From Dyadobacter sp. 50-39 (GTDB taxonomy: Bacteria; Bacteroidota; Bacteroidia; Cytophagales; Spirosomataceae): a stretch of DNA of 64,000 nucleotides. Positions within the stretch are counted from its first letter, which is position 1; every line of letters begins with the position of its first letter. The notes beneath the pieces were generated by a model. It was given only the letters and a program-made list of their open reading frames with translations, was not told the DNA's origin and did no database searches. The stretch is taken from assembly GCA_001898145.1 (NCBI GenBank), contig MKSR01000040.1:806001-870000 (forward strand). Reading direction: 5' to 3'. Below are positions 8,550 through 18,000 of this stretch, in pieces. Made by a program: the position numbers and the translations under genes.

Positions 8550-9381
8550 GAGCTCGCTGATTATTTCCACCTACAACTGGCCGGAAGCATTGCGCCTTTG
8601 CTTGCTCAGCGTCATGGACCAGTCGGTGCTACCGGATGAAGTGATTATCGCCGACGACGGGTCTACCCCGTGTACCGCCGGGGTGATCGATGCCATGCGG
8701 GCTGTATTTCCCGTAAAACTGATCCACGTCTGGCAGGAAGACGATGGTTTTCAGCTTTCCAAAATCCGGAACAAGGCCATAGCAACCAGTTCCTGCGATT
8801 ACATTATCCAGATCGACGGCGATTTGATTTTACATAAGCATTTTATCAAAGACCACCTTGCGTTGAGCGAGCGCGGCACATTTGTGGCCGGCAGCAGGGT
8901 GTTGATGAACAAGGAATTGTCGGAAAGAATGCTGGGCGGGCAGCAGGCACGCATTACCCCGTTTCAGTCGGGGCTCGGTAATTTCTCGAACCGGTTCAGC
9001 ATCAACTGGCTCAGCAGGTACATGGCCGACCGCTACAAAACGCGCGACATATTTGCCTTGCGCGGCTGCAATATGGCATTCTGGCGGGAAGACCTGCTGC
9101 GGGTGAACGGCTACAACGAGGTATTCCATGGCTGGGGCCGCGAGGACAACGAAATCGCCGTGAGGCTGCTCAACTCCGGCGTCCGGAAACGCGCTGCGAA
9201 ATTTGCGGGGGTTGTGTTCCATATCTACCACCCCGAGGTGGACCGGGCACGCTGCCCCAAAAACGAAGCTTACCTTACCGAAGCATTGCTGAACAAGACC
9301 ATGTATTGCAGCCAGGGCGTGCACCAGTACTTGGGCCGCATGGAGCCCGTACAGCTCGTGGAGAGGGAATTTGCGCTTTAA
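8527..9381 (+). CDS. GT2 glycosyltransferase with GT7/GT27-like C-terminus (copy 2)
   Basis: 284 residues, with the same design as its upstream neighbour: SLIISTYNWPEALRLCLLSV, EVIIADDGS, the DxD in IIQIDGDLIL, and the C-terminal NMAFWREDLLRVNGYNEVFH followed by GWGREDNE. The two are clear paralogs arranged in tandem, probably an old duplication given the differing middle parts (residues 120-180). The first Met (8527) lies inside the upstream gene; a second Met two codons later is equally possible. The next glycosyltransferase starts 3 bp after this stop. Likely a lipopolysaccharide or capsule sugar transferase; specificity unknown. Confidence 0.9.
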   Translation: MDMKTFSKSSLIISTYNWPEALRLCLLSVMDQSVLPDEVIIADDGSTPCTAGVIDAMRAVFPVKLIHVWQEDDGFQLSKIRNKAIATSSCDYIIQIDGDLILHKHFIKDHLALSERGTFVAGSRVLMNKELSERMLGGQQARITPFQSGLGNFSNRFSINWLSRYMADRYKTRDIFALRGCNMAFWREDLLRVNGYNEVFHGWGREDNEIAVRLLNSGVRKRAAKFAGVVFHIYHPEVDRARCPKNEAYLTEALLNKTMYCSQGVHQYLGRMEPVQLVEREFAL

Positions 9382-9384
9382 TGC

Positions 9385-10095
9385 ATGGGCAACAACCAAT
9401 TGATCTCCGTCATCCTGGTGACCTGCAATGCAGAAAAGTACTTGCAGCGGTGCCTCGACAGCATTTACAGCCAATCTTATCCGCATATCGAGGTGGTGGT
9501 GATGGATGGCGGCAGTACGGACGGGACGACGCGCATTCTTCAAAGTAATGCCGGAAAACTGGCTTTCTGGAAAAGTGAGCAAGACGGGGGGATTTACGAA
9601 GCCATGAACAAGGCCCTCGACCATACGCAGGGACAATGGATCTACTTCATCGGTGCCGACGACGTACTCACACCCGCATTCTCCCAAATGGCCGCAGCAC
9701 TAACCGACCCCCAGGCCATTTATTACGGCAGTGTACGCAAAGCAGGGCGGCAATACCTGGGAAAAATGACGCCCTACATGCAGGCAAAAACGGGCATCAA
9801 CCACCAGGCTATCATTTATCCCGCCGGGGTTTTCACAAGTCGCAGGTACAACACTCGATACCGCATATCCGCCGACCATGTGTTCAATATGCAATTCCAC
9901 AGCGACAATGCTTACAAATTCACTTTCAGGGATTTCGACATTGCCATTTTCAATGACACAGGCATATCGTCGTTGCAGAAAGACGCTGTTTTTGAGAAAG
10001 AAAAAGCCGGGTTGATCCTGAAATATTTCGGACCGGCTATTTATATGAGGTTCCTGTTTAAAAGATTGAAGGAACGGCTCTCCCGCCGTCATTGA
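9385..10095 (+). CDS. GT2 family glycosyltransferase
   Basis: 236 residues. The N-terminus LISVILVTCNAEKYLQRCLD, then VVVMDGGSTDGT (near 40), the loop EQDGGIYEAMNKAL (around 68-81) and WIYFIGADDVLTP (near 90-102), mark the WcaA/WfgS-like branch of GT2. Here the metal site is the ADD of GADD. The C-terminal third carries HQAIIYP, a family feature. The end of the protein is basic (FLFKRLKERLSRRH), which could sit on the membrane. It ends the forward three-gene run and overlaps the converging glycosyltransferase by 7 bp (10089-10095). Confidence 0.9.
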   Translation: MGNNQLISVILVTCNAEKYLQRCLDSIYSQSYPHIEVVVMDGGSTDGTTRILQSNAGKLAFWKSEQDGGIYEAMNKALDHTQGQWIYFIGADDVLTPAFSQMAAALTDPQAIYYGSVRKAGRQYLGKMTPYMQAKTGINHQAIIYPAGVFTSRRYNTRYRISADHVFNMQFHSDNAYKFTFRDFDIAIFNDTGISSLQKDAVFEKEKAGLILKYFGPAIYMRFLFKRLKERLSRRH

Positions 10096-10943
10096 TCCCG
10101 TATGACCATCCCCGCATTTCTGTCGAACACAATCCTGGGCGGCAGACCGAGCAGCCTGGCAGCCATCCGCTCCCGCCATTTTCTTTTTGGAATAATTTGG
10201 ATTAAACCAATCATCGCGCGGGAAAACGCGATCTGTGTGGCATTACTATCCTCCCGGGCTAGTAAGTGTTTCGCTTCCTGCAAGTACTGACCTCGCTGGT
10301 TATAGCTTTTCTGGTTTTCCGACCGGAAGCGGAAGCCGGCCAGCATGAACGACGTCGAATAAAGCGGCTCATGCTTGAAAAAACGCAGCCAAAGCTCGAA
10401 ATCCGCTGCAAGCGGGTAGTTCTGATCGATATAGCCGCCCGCCTGCTGCCACAAGGTGCGCCGCCAGAAGACAGACTCCTGCTGGATAAAGCGGCCATCG
10501 AATAGTTGAAGACGCAAGCGCGACCAGCGCTGACCGTACGGAAGGTCGTCGTAGAGAAATGGCCGCCCCGCTTCATCAAAAAATGTGTTGGAACCCATGA
10601 GCCATTGCACATTTCCGAACCGTTCGAATATTTCCGCCACCGTGAAGAGTGACTTCGGGTGGTACATATCGTCGGCATTGAGCCAAGCCATGATTTCTCC
10701 CGACGATTGCGCAAAGCCCTTCTGTAGAGCGTCATAGAGGCCGCCGTCCGGCCCGGATACCCAGTAGGCAAGCTGTCGTTCGTATTTCCGGATAATTTCC
10801 ACCGAGCAGTCGGTGCTGCCACCGTCGATGATGATGTATTCCAGGTTGGGATAGCCCTGTCCCAGCACTGAAAGAATGGTACTTTCCAGGTATTTCGCCT
10901 GGTTGAAGGAAGGGGTTACAATGGTGATCTTCGGCAGTGGCAT
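10089..10943 (-). CDS. GT2 family glycosyltransferase
   Basis: 284 residues from the ATG at 10943 (MPLPKITIVTPSFNQAKYLE). The frame runs 30 codons further upstream into the neighbouring cupin gene, so the shorter start is preferred. Motifs: IIIDGGSTDCSVEIIRKYE, SGPDGGLYDALQKGF, and the metal site GEIMAWLNADDMY (near 100). A late WLRFFKHEPL region is typical of this GT2 branch. It should transfer a sugar to a surface-glycan intermediate at the inner membrane. It is the last gene of a reverse-strand group led by the transferase at 12351, with 19 bp to the cupin gene. Confidence 0.9.
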   Translation of the reverse strand: MPLPKITIVTPSFNQAKYLESTILSVLGQGYPNLEYIIIDGGSTDCSVEIIRKYERQLAYWVSGPDGGLYDALQKGFAQSSGEIMAWLNADDMYHPKSLFTVAEIFERFGNVQWLMGSNTFFDEAGRPFLYDDLPYGQRWSRLRLQLFDGRFIQQESVFWRRTLWQQAGGYIDQNYPLAADFELWLRFFKHEPLYSTSFMLAGFRFRSENQKSYNQRGQYLQEAKHLLAREDSNATQIAFSRAMIGLIQIIPKRKWRERMAARLLGLPPRIVFDRNAGMVIRDQ

Positions 10944-10962
10944 GAGGGGCGTCGATAACCTT

Positions 10963-11343
10963 TTAGCTGAGCGATAATTCGTAGCGACGAGGCTCCTGGA
11001 CGCAATCCACGTGCCCGAAAGGCTCCGACGCAAGCACCATCAGGATGGACTCGCTGGAAATCTCGAGCATTTCATGCCGGTCTTCGGGCCCGAGCAGCAA
11101 GCACTGGTCCGCCGAGTTGAGGATAAAATGCTGCTCTTCCGCGCCGCTGCGGCTGATGATCAGGCAACTCCCTTTCAGGCAAATGACCGCCTGTTTCATG
11201 CGCTGTTGGTGGTCGCCCTTTTTGAACTGATCGGGTCCATTCACGTAAAAAATGCGCTTGATTTCAAACGGAATAACCCGCTCGATGACGGTGAGGCTGC
11301 CGCGGGTGTCCGTAATGGTTTTCAGGTTGATTAAACGAGCCAA
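10963..11343 (-). CDS. FdtA/WxcM-like cupin, possible dTDP-sugar 3,4-ketoisomerase
   Basis: 126 residues, the usual length of the FdtA/QdtA cupins. Recognisable parts: TDTRGSLTVIERVIPFEIKR (family start: D.RG.L..IE....PF..KR), FYVNGPDQFKKGDH, then QAVICLKGSCLIISRSG, and the late cupin strand LLLGPEDRHEMLEIS. Family enzymes isomerise dTDP-4-keto-6-deoxyhexoses to the 3-keto form on the way to aminodeoxy sugars of O-antigen or S-layer glycans. The position normally occupied by GxHAHK reads GDHQQR, so one His is kept and one is lost; activity is therefore not certain. It sits between two glycosyltransferase genes with 18-19 bp gaps. No aminotransferase or dTDP-glucose genes are in the window. 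Confidence 0.75.
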   Translation of the reverse strand: MARLINLKTITDTRGSLTVIERVIPFEIKRIFYVNGPDQFKKGDHQQRMKQAVICLKGSCLIISRSGAEEQHFILNSADQCLLLGPEDRHEMLEISSESILMVLASEPFGHVDCVQEPRRYELSLS

Positions 11344-11361
11344 GGGGTGATTCGGATTAGG

Positions 11362-12351
11362 TTACGTTAATGCATTCTTTTTGGTATAATTCTTATAGCG
11401 CCCCCGCAACCCGAACTGTATACGTCGGGACAGGCTCACCTTAATCCATTTCAAGACCATCGGCTGTTCATGGAAAACGGCCGCCGGGTCGGTGAGGCGG
11501 ATCTGTGATTCTGCGGAAGAAAGTGCTTTGATATAACTGCTGTACACGCTCCGGATGATATCGCCAGGAAGCCGATATTGCTCGGCCGTGAGGCGGAAGC
11601 TCCTGTCGACGCAGTACCGGAAATCGTGGAAGTGGTAGAATACGAGCGGCACCTTTTCTGCCCCGGCTTTTTGCACAAAAACCCTTTCATCCGACTTTTC
11701 ACAAACATAATCCACTGCATTCCAGGGCGCTACGCCCCCGCCGGGATGTTGCAGCACGTGCACGCCCGGGAAGCGTTCGGTCCAGTCGTCGAGGTACTTT
11801 TGGTCCCCGAACTTACCGTCTTCAAAGCGGGCATAGCACCAGTCCAGGCACGCATTCATCCACCACGCCAGCACTGCGAGCCCTTCGTCAGTTTTTTTGA
11901 AAGTGACAAACTGCACGCAGTAAACACCGCTGTTTTCCGACTGATCGTATTCAGGGCTGTAACGGTGCGCCGTGATGAGCACCGAGTTATCGCCCATTTC
12001 GTCTGTCAACACCTTCGGATCGGCAAAAAACAGGAGGTCAGCGTCGAGATAGGTGCAATGGTCGAGGGAAAAAGCGTGGATACAATGCCAGATCGTGAAG
12101 GAAGTACAGGTCCAGCAATATTCCCCGGTAGTCCGGCTACCCTTGACGGCAAGCAGTTCGGGAGTTTCAAAATCCTGCAGAGAAATGACGGTCGCATTCG
12201 AAAGATCCAGACGGCGCAATACGGCGTCGCAAGCGTCGTCGAACGCGAAGATATACAGGTGAAAATCACTCCCCTGCCGGACCAGCGAATTGTACATCGC
12301 CAATCCCCGCGAAAGGTAGCCTGAATTGAAAAGGGTACAAAAATTCTGCAT
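11362..12351 (-). CDS. Glycosyltransferase, nucleotide-diphospho-sugar transferase type
   Basis: 329 residues with no signal peptide. The start MQNFCTLFNSGYLSRGLAMY resembles GT8-like enzymes that begin with a free-sugar-carrier strand. The metal-binding site is YLDADLLFFADP (near residues 97-108). Late features HPGGGVAPWNA and VFYHFHDFRY (around 225-245) are typical of small bacterial transferases of this fold. It is the first gene of the reverse-strand half of the polysaccharide cluster and faces the methyltransferase gene across a 265-bp gap. Donor and acceptor unknown. The GT8/GT77 family choice is less certain than the GT-A fold. Confidence 0.75.
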   Translation of the reverse strand: MQNFCTLFNSGYLSRGLAMYNSLVRQGSDFHLYIFAFDDACDAVLRRLDLSNATVISLQDFETPELLAVKGSRTTGEYCWTCTSFTIWHCIHAFSLDHCTYLDADLLFFADPKVLTDEMGDNSVLITAHRYSPEYDQSENSGVYCVQFVTFKKTDEGLAVLAWWMNACLDWCYARFEDGKFGDQKYLDDWTERFPGVHVLQHPGGGVAPWNAVDYVCEKSDERVFVQKAGAEKVPLVFYHFHDFRYCVDRSFRLTAEQYRLPGDIIRSVYSSYIKALSSAESQIRLTDPAAVFHEQPMVLKWIKVSLSRRIQFGLRGRYKNYTKKNALT

Positions 12352-12541
12352 TAAAGTATGTTAGGGGTAGAAGAGGGTACCTTCTGTCACAAATATCAAT
12401 GATAAATTGTGAAAGTGGTAATCCTTCCGACTGATAAAATAATATATAATGGATGATTTTCCCGGGATACAGGTTGGAAACCAGGGACAGAATTAATTGA
12501 CTATCAGTTATATAATCCATACCCATCTCATTATCATCGAC

Positions 12542-12575
12542 TTGGATATGCTAAGATCGTATTGGAATAACTTTC
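12542..12575 (+). promoter_or_regulatory. Possible promoter of the methyltransferase gene
   Basis: TTG at 12542-12544 and TAACTTTC at 12568-12575 (one base off TAnnTTTG) have a spacing of 23 bp, at the long end of what is reported for Bacteroidota. The start codon follows 41 bp later. Weak evidence on its own. Confidence 0.3.
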
Positions 12576-12616
12576 TGAATAAAACCTTAAATTGCGGACG
12601 ATCCTAAAAGTAAAAT

Positions 12617-13399
12617 ATGTCGTTCTTTAAACCGAAGAAAAGGAATCCCTACGGATGGTTTGGTGATTACAAAAAGTGGGAGGCGCTTACCGCGGTTTCC
12701 GGCGGCTACGAGGCCGAAGCCATTTTGGATAAAACAAAGAATGCGCTCCTGAAAGTGAAAAACGGCGAAGCGGCTTACGAGCGCGATTCGGTGTTGTTTG
12801 ACAAGAAAATTTACCCCTATTCCGTCATCTCGGCGCTGCTCTATGCGGCCGTTGAATGCGGCAACAATCTGAATGTGATCGATTTCGGCGGCTCGCTGGG
12901 CAGTACCTATTACCAGGTGCGCGACCTGATCCCTCCTACGGTACAGCTGCATTGGAGCGTTGTCGAGCAGGAGCGCTACATCCGGTGCGGGCAGGCTTTT
13001 TTCGAGGACGAAATTCTGAAATTCCACTTCACGATCGGGGAAAGCATGAAGGCCCGCAAAGCCGATGTGCTGTTGCTTTCGAGTGTGCTGCAATACCTCG
13101 AAAAGCCGCACGACTTTCTGGAAGAGATCAAACAGTATGATTTTAAATACATCCTCATCGACCGGACGGCGTTTATCATGGCCGATCGACCGGATCGCCT
13201 GACCTTGCAGGTGGTACCGCCGGAAATTTACGAGGCGCACTACCCCGCCTGGTTTTTCAATGAGAAACGGCTCCTCCAACACTTCGAGGGCTACGAAATC
13301 AAGATGGAATTCGAATCGTTTGTGGCGGGCGAGCAGGAAATGGAGATTGACCATGTGAAGGCCGGCTACGACAAAGGCTTTTTCCTGATCAAACGCTAG
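12617..13399 (+). CDS. TIGR04325-type putative methyltransferase
   Basis: 260 residues. The opening PYGWFGDYKKWEAL, together with GGYEAEAIL, fits the TIGR04325 (LIC12133-type) family found in surface-polysaccharide clusters. The SAM-binding region reads NVIDFGGSLGSTYYQV (near residues 84-99), and the post-motif stretch VLLLSSVLQYLEKPHDFLEE is that of class I methyltransferases. The likely role is methylation of a sugar in the glycan built by the neighbouring transferases. It is transcribed divergently from the transferase at 12351 and converges on the AlkD-like gene with a 4-bp gap. The reaction has not, to my knowledge, been shown for the family. Confidence 0.8.
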   Translation: MSFFKPKKRNPYGWFGDYKKWEALTAVSGGYEAEAILDKTKNALLKVKNGEAAYERDSVLFDKKIYPYSVISALLYAAVECGNNLNVIDFGGSLGSTYYQVRDLIPPTVQLHWSVVEQERYIRCGQAFFEDEILKFHFTIGESMKARKADVLLLSSVLQYLEKPHDFLEEIKQYDFKYILIDRTAFIMADRPDRLTLQVVPPEIYEAHYPAWFFNEKRLLQHFEGYEIKMEFESFVAGEQEMEIDHVKAGYDKGFFLIKR

Positions 13400-13403
13400 C
13401 GCA

Positions 13404-14072
13404 TTACTGCACCTGCCTTTTCACCATTTCGTTGATCCAGATCGGCGCGAAAGGCGAAGTACAGCCTTTTGAAACCGGGTAGTCGCGGTAAATGCCCAGC
13501 TTCTCGCCGATTGCCAGCGCACGTGCGCGAAGCTCCGGGAAATGGATACCGATCTGCGCCAGGGTGGTGTTCATCGTCCATTGCGCCGCGGAGGGGGCAT
13601 GAGGCATTTCAGTTTCGATGCGGTCGAGCAAGGCCGGAACATCAATCCCTTCCGGGTTACGGGTTACACGGCCCGCGGTGAGGCTCCATCCTGCGCGGGC
13701 AGCCCACGGGTAATCCGAGTTCATCCAGGCTTCGCGAAGCTCTTCCTTCTGCGGGTGGTCTTTGAGGATATAAGAAGAGAACCAATCGGCCACCCAGGAA
13801 TAGTTGACGCCGTGGACGAGCCTGTCGAGTTCGCCGACAGACAGCAACTTGGGCTTCATCACCAGCATGGCCAGGAGCTGCGCCTCGATATTGCCCGTGT
13901 CCCACAATGCCAGACCCAACGCGTGGTCTGCTTTGATTTTATTGGCGATAGCCCGGATATCGCCCATCTTCACCCCGAACTGATTTTCGTGCGCGCCATT
14001 TTTCGTATTCATGGCGCGCACCTTCTCACTTCCGAGTGATTCAAGTTGTTTTAGTGCTTCTTCGACGGTCAT
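13404..14072 (-). CDS. DNA alkylation repair protein, AlkD-like HEAT-repeat
   Basis: 222 residues from MTVEEALKQLESLGSEKVRA. The frame extends 31 codons upstream into the RidA-like gene, so the internal ATG is preferred. The helical-repeat family motif VKMGDIRAIANKIK (near residue 35) is followed by DTGNIEAQLLAMLVM and the NYSWVADWFSSYIL / YPWAARAGWSL region with conserved Trp and Asp, typical of AlkD-like proteins. AlkD-type glycosylases remove bulky or cationic alkyl bases; many homologues of this shorter branch are untested. It probably shares a transcript with the RidA-like gene (73-bp gap). Confidence 0.8.
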   Translation of the reverse strand: MTVEEALKQLESLGSEKVRAMNTKNGAHENQFGVKMGDIRAIANKIKADHALGLALWDTGNIEAQLLAMLVMKPKLLSVGELDRLVHGVNYSWVADWFSSYILKDHPQKEELREAWMNSDYPWAARAGWSLTAGRVTRNPEGIDVPALLDRIETEMPHAPSAAQWTMNTTLAQIGIHFPELRARALAIGEKLGIYRDYPVSKGCTSPFAPIWINEMVKRQVQ

Positions 14073-14145
14073 TGGCCTGCAATTTTCACCGATATCCTCA
14101 TCGGCATTACATTTTGGTAATAAGGCTGTTCCGGCAAAAAACTCC

Positions 14146-14682
14146 TTATGGCTGTACTTCAACAATCATTTCGATTTCCACGGCGATGCCGGAAGGCAAC
14201 GAAGCTACGCCGATCGCTGAACGGGCGTGTTTGCCGCTTTCTCCGAAAACTTCGACCATAAAATCGGTAAAGCCATTGATCACCTGCGGCTGCTGGGTCA
14301 GATCCGGCGTGGAGTTCACCAGGCCCAACACCTTCACGATTCTTTTCACCTTGTTGAGGTCGCCGATCTCGTATTTCAGGGAAGCCAGCAACGCAACGCC
14401 GCAAAGCTTAGCCGCTTCTTTCCCCTGCTCGACGGTGAGGTTATCCCCCACTTTACCAAGGATCTGGCCGCCTCCGGGCTTGTCGGGACCGTGGCCTGAA
14501 AGGTAGATCAGATTGCCGACACGCACTGCTCTCATGAGGTTTCCCTTCCCTGCGTTCAGCTTGGGTAGCGTAACGCCCAGTTCAGTCAGTTTTTTCTCCA
14601 CATCCGGACGCCCCGACTGTGCATTGACCTGGAAACTAACGGCCAGAAACAGAAGCAAGGCCAGCGAAATTGGTTTTAACAT
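14146..14682 (-). CDS. Exported RidA/YjgF-family protein
   Basis: 178 residues: a signal peptide (MLKPISLALLLFLAVSFQVN, cut near AQS) followed by a full RidA domain. Family parts are RAVRVGNLIYLSGHGPDKPG, KVGDNLTVEQGKEAAKLCGV, and the C-terminal HARSAIGVASLPSGIAVEIE, where the Arg corresponds to the carboxylate-binding Arg of RidA. RidA deaminates reactive enamines/imines in the cytoplasm; an exported form must have another setting or substrate. Exported members are common in Bacteroidota and Proteobacteria, but their role is not settled. Upstream is a 337-bp gap to the SusC gene. Confidence 0.85.
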   Translation of the reverse strand: MLKPISLALLLFLAVSFQVNAQSGRPDVEKKLTELGVTLPKLNAGKGNLMRAVRVGNLIYLSGHGPDKPGGGQILGKVGDNLTVEQGKEAAKLCGVALLASLKYEIGDLNKVKRIVKVLGLVNSTPDLTQQPQVINGFTDFMVEVFGESGKHARSAIGVASLPSGIAVEIEMIVEVQP

Positions 14683-14768
14683 GATAGGTTTAGTTTAATG
14701 TAAAAATCGGTCAAAAATAGCAATGATTCAGAAAGAACCCCAGCTGGTTACGGCCGCATATCGGACCA

Positions 14769-14833
14769 TTGAGCTCAAACCGCGTTTTTTAATATTTATT
14801 CAACAAATAGTTAAAAATAACAGTATTTGTTGA
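14769..14833. promoter_or_regulatory. Nested palindromes upstream of SusC/SusD pair 1
   Basis: Two elements lie in the 337-bp gap between the RidA-like and SusC genes. TTGAGCTCAA (14769-14778) is a perfect 10-bp palindrome. TCAACAAATA (14800-14809) is repeated inverted as TATTTGTTGA (14824-14833), and GTTA/TAAC also face each other in the spacer, so the whole could fold as a 34-base AT-rich hairpin or bind a dimeric regulator. The remainder of the gap shows nothing I can name apart from AT-rich promoter-like sequence. Confidence 0.45.
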
Positions 14834-15019
14834 GCCCCGCTTGACTTATCAGCTCAAAGTTACTCCTCCTCGACTTCGCGATTACACTGCGGCCCCGGCA
14901 GATTATGATATTGTTAAATAGCATTTGACCGAAAGTGTAAGTACAAAGGATTACCCAATTTTGTCGCCTCAAAACCGGAACTATCTTATCTATTCACCAT
15001 ACCATAAATCTACACCCAT

Positions 15020-18000
15020 ATGTATCGATGTAACGAAAGGTGGCCGCTGCGCGCAGGCACCTTACAAAAATCGATTGCCCATGCCGCGCTGATCGCCATG
15101 ATCGGCAGCACGAGCTGGGCAAGCCCGACCCTGGAAACCGGCATCAAAGCCGTGCATCCTCTCCGGAATTTCGTCAAAGCCGACCGTCAGATCAAAGGTC
15201 GCGTGACCGACGGCGACAGCCCCGACGGTATTCCGGGCGTAAACGTGGTGATCAAAGGGTCCCAGACCGGTACCGTTACAGACGCCACAGGAAATTACTC
15301 CATCGACATTCCCGAAGGCGGCGCCGTGCTGGTATTCTCCTACGTAGGCTATATCAGTCAGGAAGTTGAGACCGGCACACGCACCACGGTAGACGTGTCG
15401 CTGAAGGCCGACAGCAAGTCCCTGAATGAAGTAGTCGTTGTCGGGTACGGTACTCAAAAGAAAGTGAACCTGACCGGTGCTGTGGACCAGGTAGGCCAGG
15501 AGGTGCTTCAAAACCGTCCGCTTCCCAACCTTGCCCAAGGCCTGGTGGGTACGGTTCCCAACCTGAACATCCGGATGTTCGACGGCAAGCCAACGCAATC
15601 GCCTGCATTCAACGTTCGGGGTACCACTTCCATTGGTCAGCAGGGAAGCGCCCTGGTACTGATCGACGGTGTAGAAGGCGACCCGCGCATGCTGAACCCC
15701 CAGGATATCGAGAGCATTTCGGTGTTGAAGGATGCGGCTTCGGCCTCCATTTACGGCGCCCGTGCCGTGTTCGGGGTGGTTTTAATTACTACAAAACCCG
15801 CTCCGGAAGGCAAAATACGGGTTTCCTACACGGCCAACTACTCGATCAAAGCTCCGACGGAGGTACCCGACAACATCACCGACTCCTACCCATGGGCCCA
15901 GGGTTTCAGCGATGCCTGGTCGCGCTGGAACGACAACGGCAGCACGCCGACGGCGATCAACAAAACCATCGCTTTTTCCCCTGCTTACCTGGCCGAGATC
16001 AAAAGAAGGTATGAGGACCCATCGCTCCCTCGCGTGGAAGTGAACCCCACCACCGGTGAGTACCAGTACTATTACAGCACCGACTGGTACAAAGAGCTCT
16101 ATAAAAAGCGCCTCAGCGCCCAGGACCACGCCCTGTCCATTGCAGGGGGCACCGACAAGGCCACCTACCTGCTGAGCGGCCGCTTCAACAACCAGGATGG
16201 TTTATTCCGCTACAACCCGGACAAGTACAGCATGTATAACTTCCGCGGGAAAGGCGGCATTCAGCTGACCCCGTGGCTAAGGGTCGACAACAACACCGAA
16301 TTCTCGTCGATGAAGTACCACCAGCCACTGAACGTAGGCGAAGGAAGCGGCATTTACCGCAATATCGCCGACGAAGGCCACCCGCTGGCCCCGCTTACCA
16401 ACCCGGACGGTACCCTCTCGTTTTCAGCCGCCTACACGGTCGGCGATTACTATTATGGTAAAAACGCGAGCGACCAGACCCGCCGGTTCCTGAAAAACCA
16501 GACTGCATTCAAAGCCCAGTTCTTTGAAAAGGCGCTGACGATCAAGGCCAATATGACTTTTCAGAGCACGGACAATGCCGTTCAGCAAAACCGCGTGCAG
16601 GTGCCGTACAGCCGTACCAAAGGCGTGATCGGCTACACCGGTACCAACACCAACGATATCTCGGAATCCAGAAGCACGACCAACTACCTGGCTACCAACT
16701 TCTATGCGGATTACGTGAAGTCGTTTAACAATGCCCACAATTTCACTTTGCTCGGCGGCTTCAACTACGAAAAATCGCTGACCACCGGCCTTAGCGCTTC
16801 GCGTAACGGTATCGTGTACAGCGACGCCGACGACATCAACCTTGCACTGGGCCAGAGCATTACCACCCGAGGAGGTTACCAGAAATGGGCCATTGCCGGC
16901 GGGTTCTTCCGTTTGAACTACAACTTCCGCGAGCGCTACCTGCTCGAAGTAAACGGACGTTACGACGGCTCTTCGAAGTTCCCTACCGACCAGCAGTGGG
17001 CATTCTTCCCGTCCGTTTCGGCCGGATGGCGGGTATCCGAGGAGCCTTTCTGGAAGGTGAATCCTAAAATCCTTTCAAATGTGAAAGTGCGCGCCTCATA
17101 CGGCTCATTGGGTAATGGTAACATTCCTCCGTACACGTTCAATGAGAAGTTCGGCATTTCGCAACTGGGGCGCGTGATCAATGGTATCCGCCCGCAGGCA
17201 ACGAGCATGCCGGCCGTGGTTCCGAACGGCCTCACCTGGGAAACCGCTACTACTGCCAACCTGGGTCTGGATTTCTATGCGCTGAACAGCCGCCTGCAAT
17301 TCTCCGGGGATATTTACCAGCGCAAAACGACCGATATGTTTACCGTTGGGCCCACCGTGCCGGCTATCTACGGAACAGCCGTTCCATACGGGAATTACGC
17401 CGACCTGAAAACCAACGGATGGGAATTCAGCATCAACTGGGACGACCAGTTCAATGTGGCTTCGAAACCGTTCCATTACAATGTGCGCCTGACCCTGGCG
17501 GATTACAAAGCGACGATCACGAAATACAACAACCCGGATAAGAACTTGTCCGACTACTACGAAGGGCAGCGCGTAGGTGAAATCTGGGGTTACAAGGTGG
17601 CAGGCTTGTTCCGCTCCGAGGCCGAAATCGCCGAGTCACCTTCGCAGAGCAATATCCCGAACACCAACACCCGGAAAAACTATGTGGGTGATCTCAAATT
17701 CCAGAACCTCGATGGCGACAACGTGATTTACCAGGGCCTGAACCGCGTAGGCAACTCGGGCGACAAGAGCATCATCGGCAATTCGGAGCCACGCTATTCT
17801 TACGGTGTCAACCTTTCGGGCGACTGGGGCGGCTTCTTTGTCGGCGCATTCTTCCAGGGTGTGTTGAAACAAAACTGGTACCCATCGTCGGAAGCACGTT
17901 TCTGGGGGCAATACAACCGTCCGTACAACTCCTACCCGCGCTGGCAGCAGGACAACATGTTCCGTGAGGAGCTGGGGAACTTCGATGCTTACCTGCCGCG

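Noticed and set aside
12266-12526. 86-codon reverse frame upstream of the glycosyltransferase at 12351
   Set aside because: Overlaps the true start in a different frame and has no family likeness.
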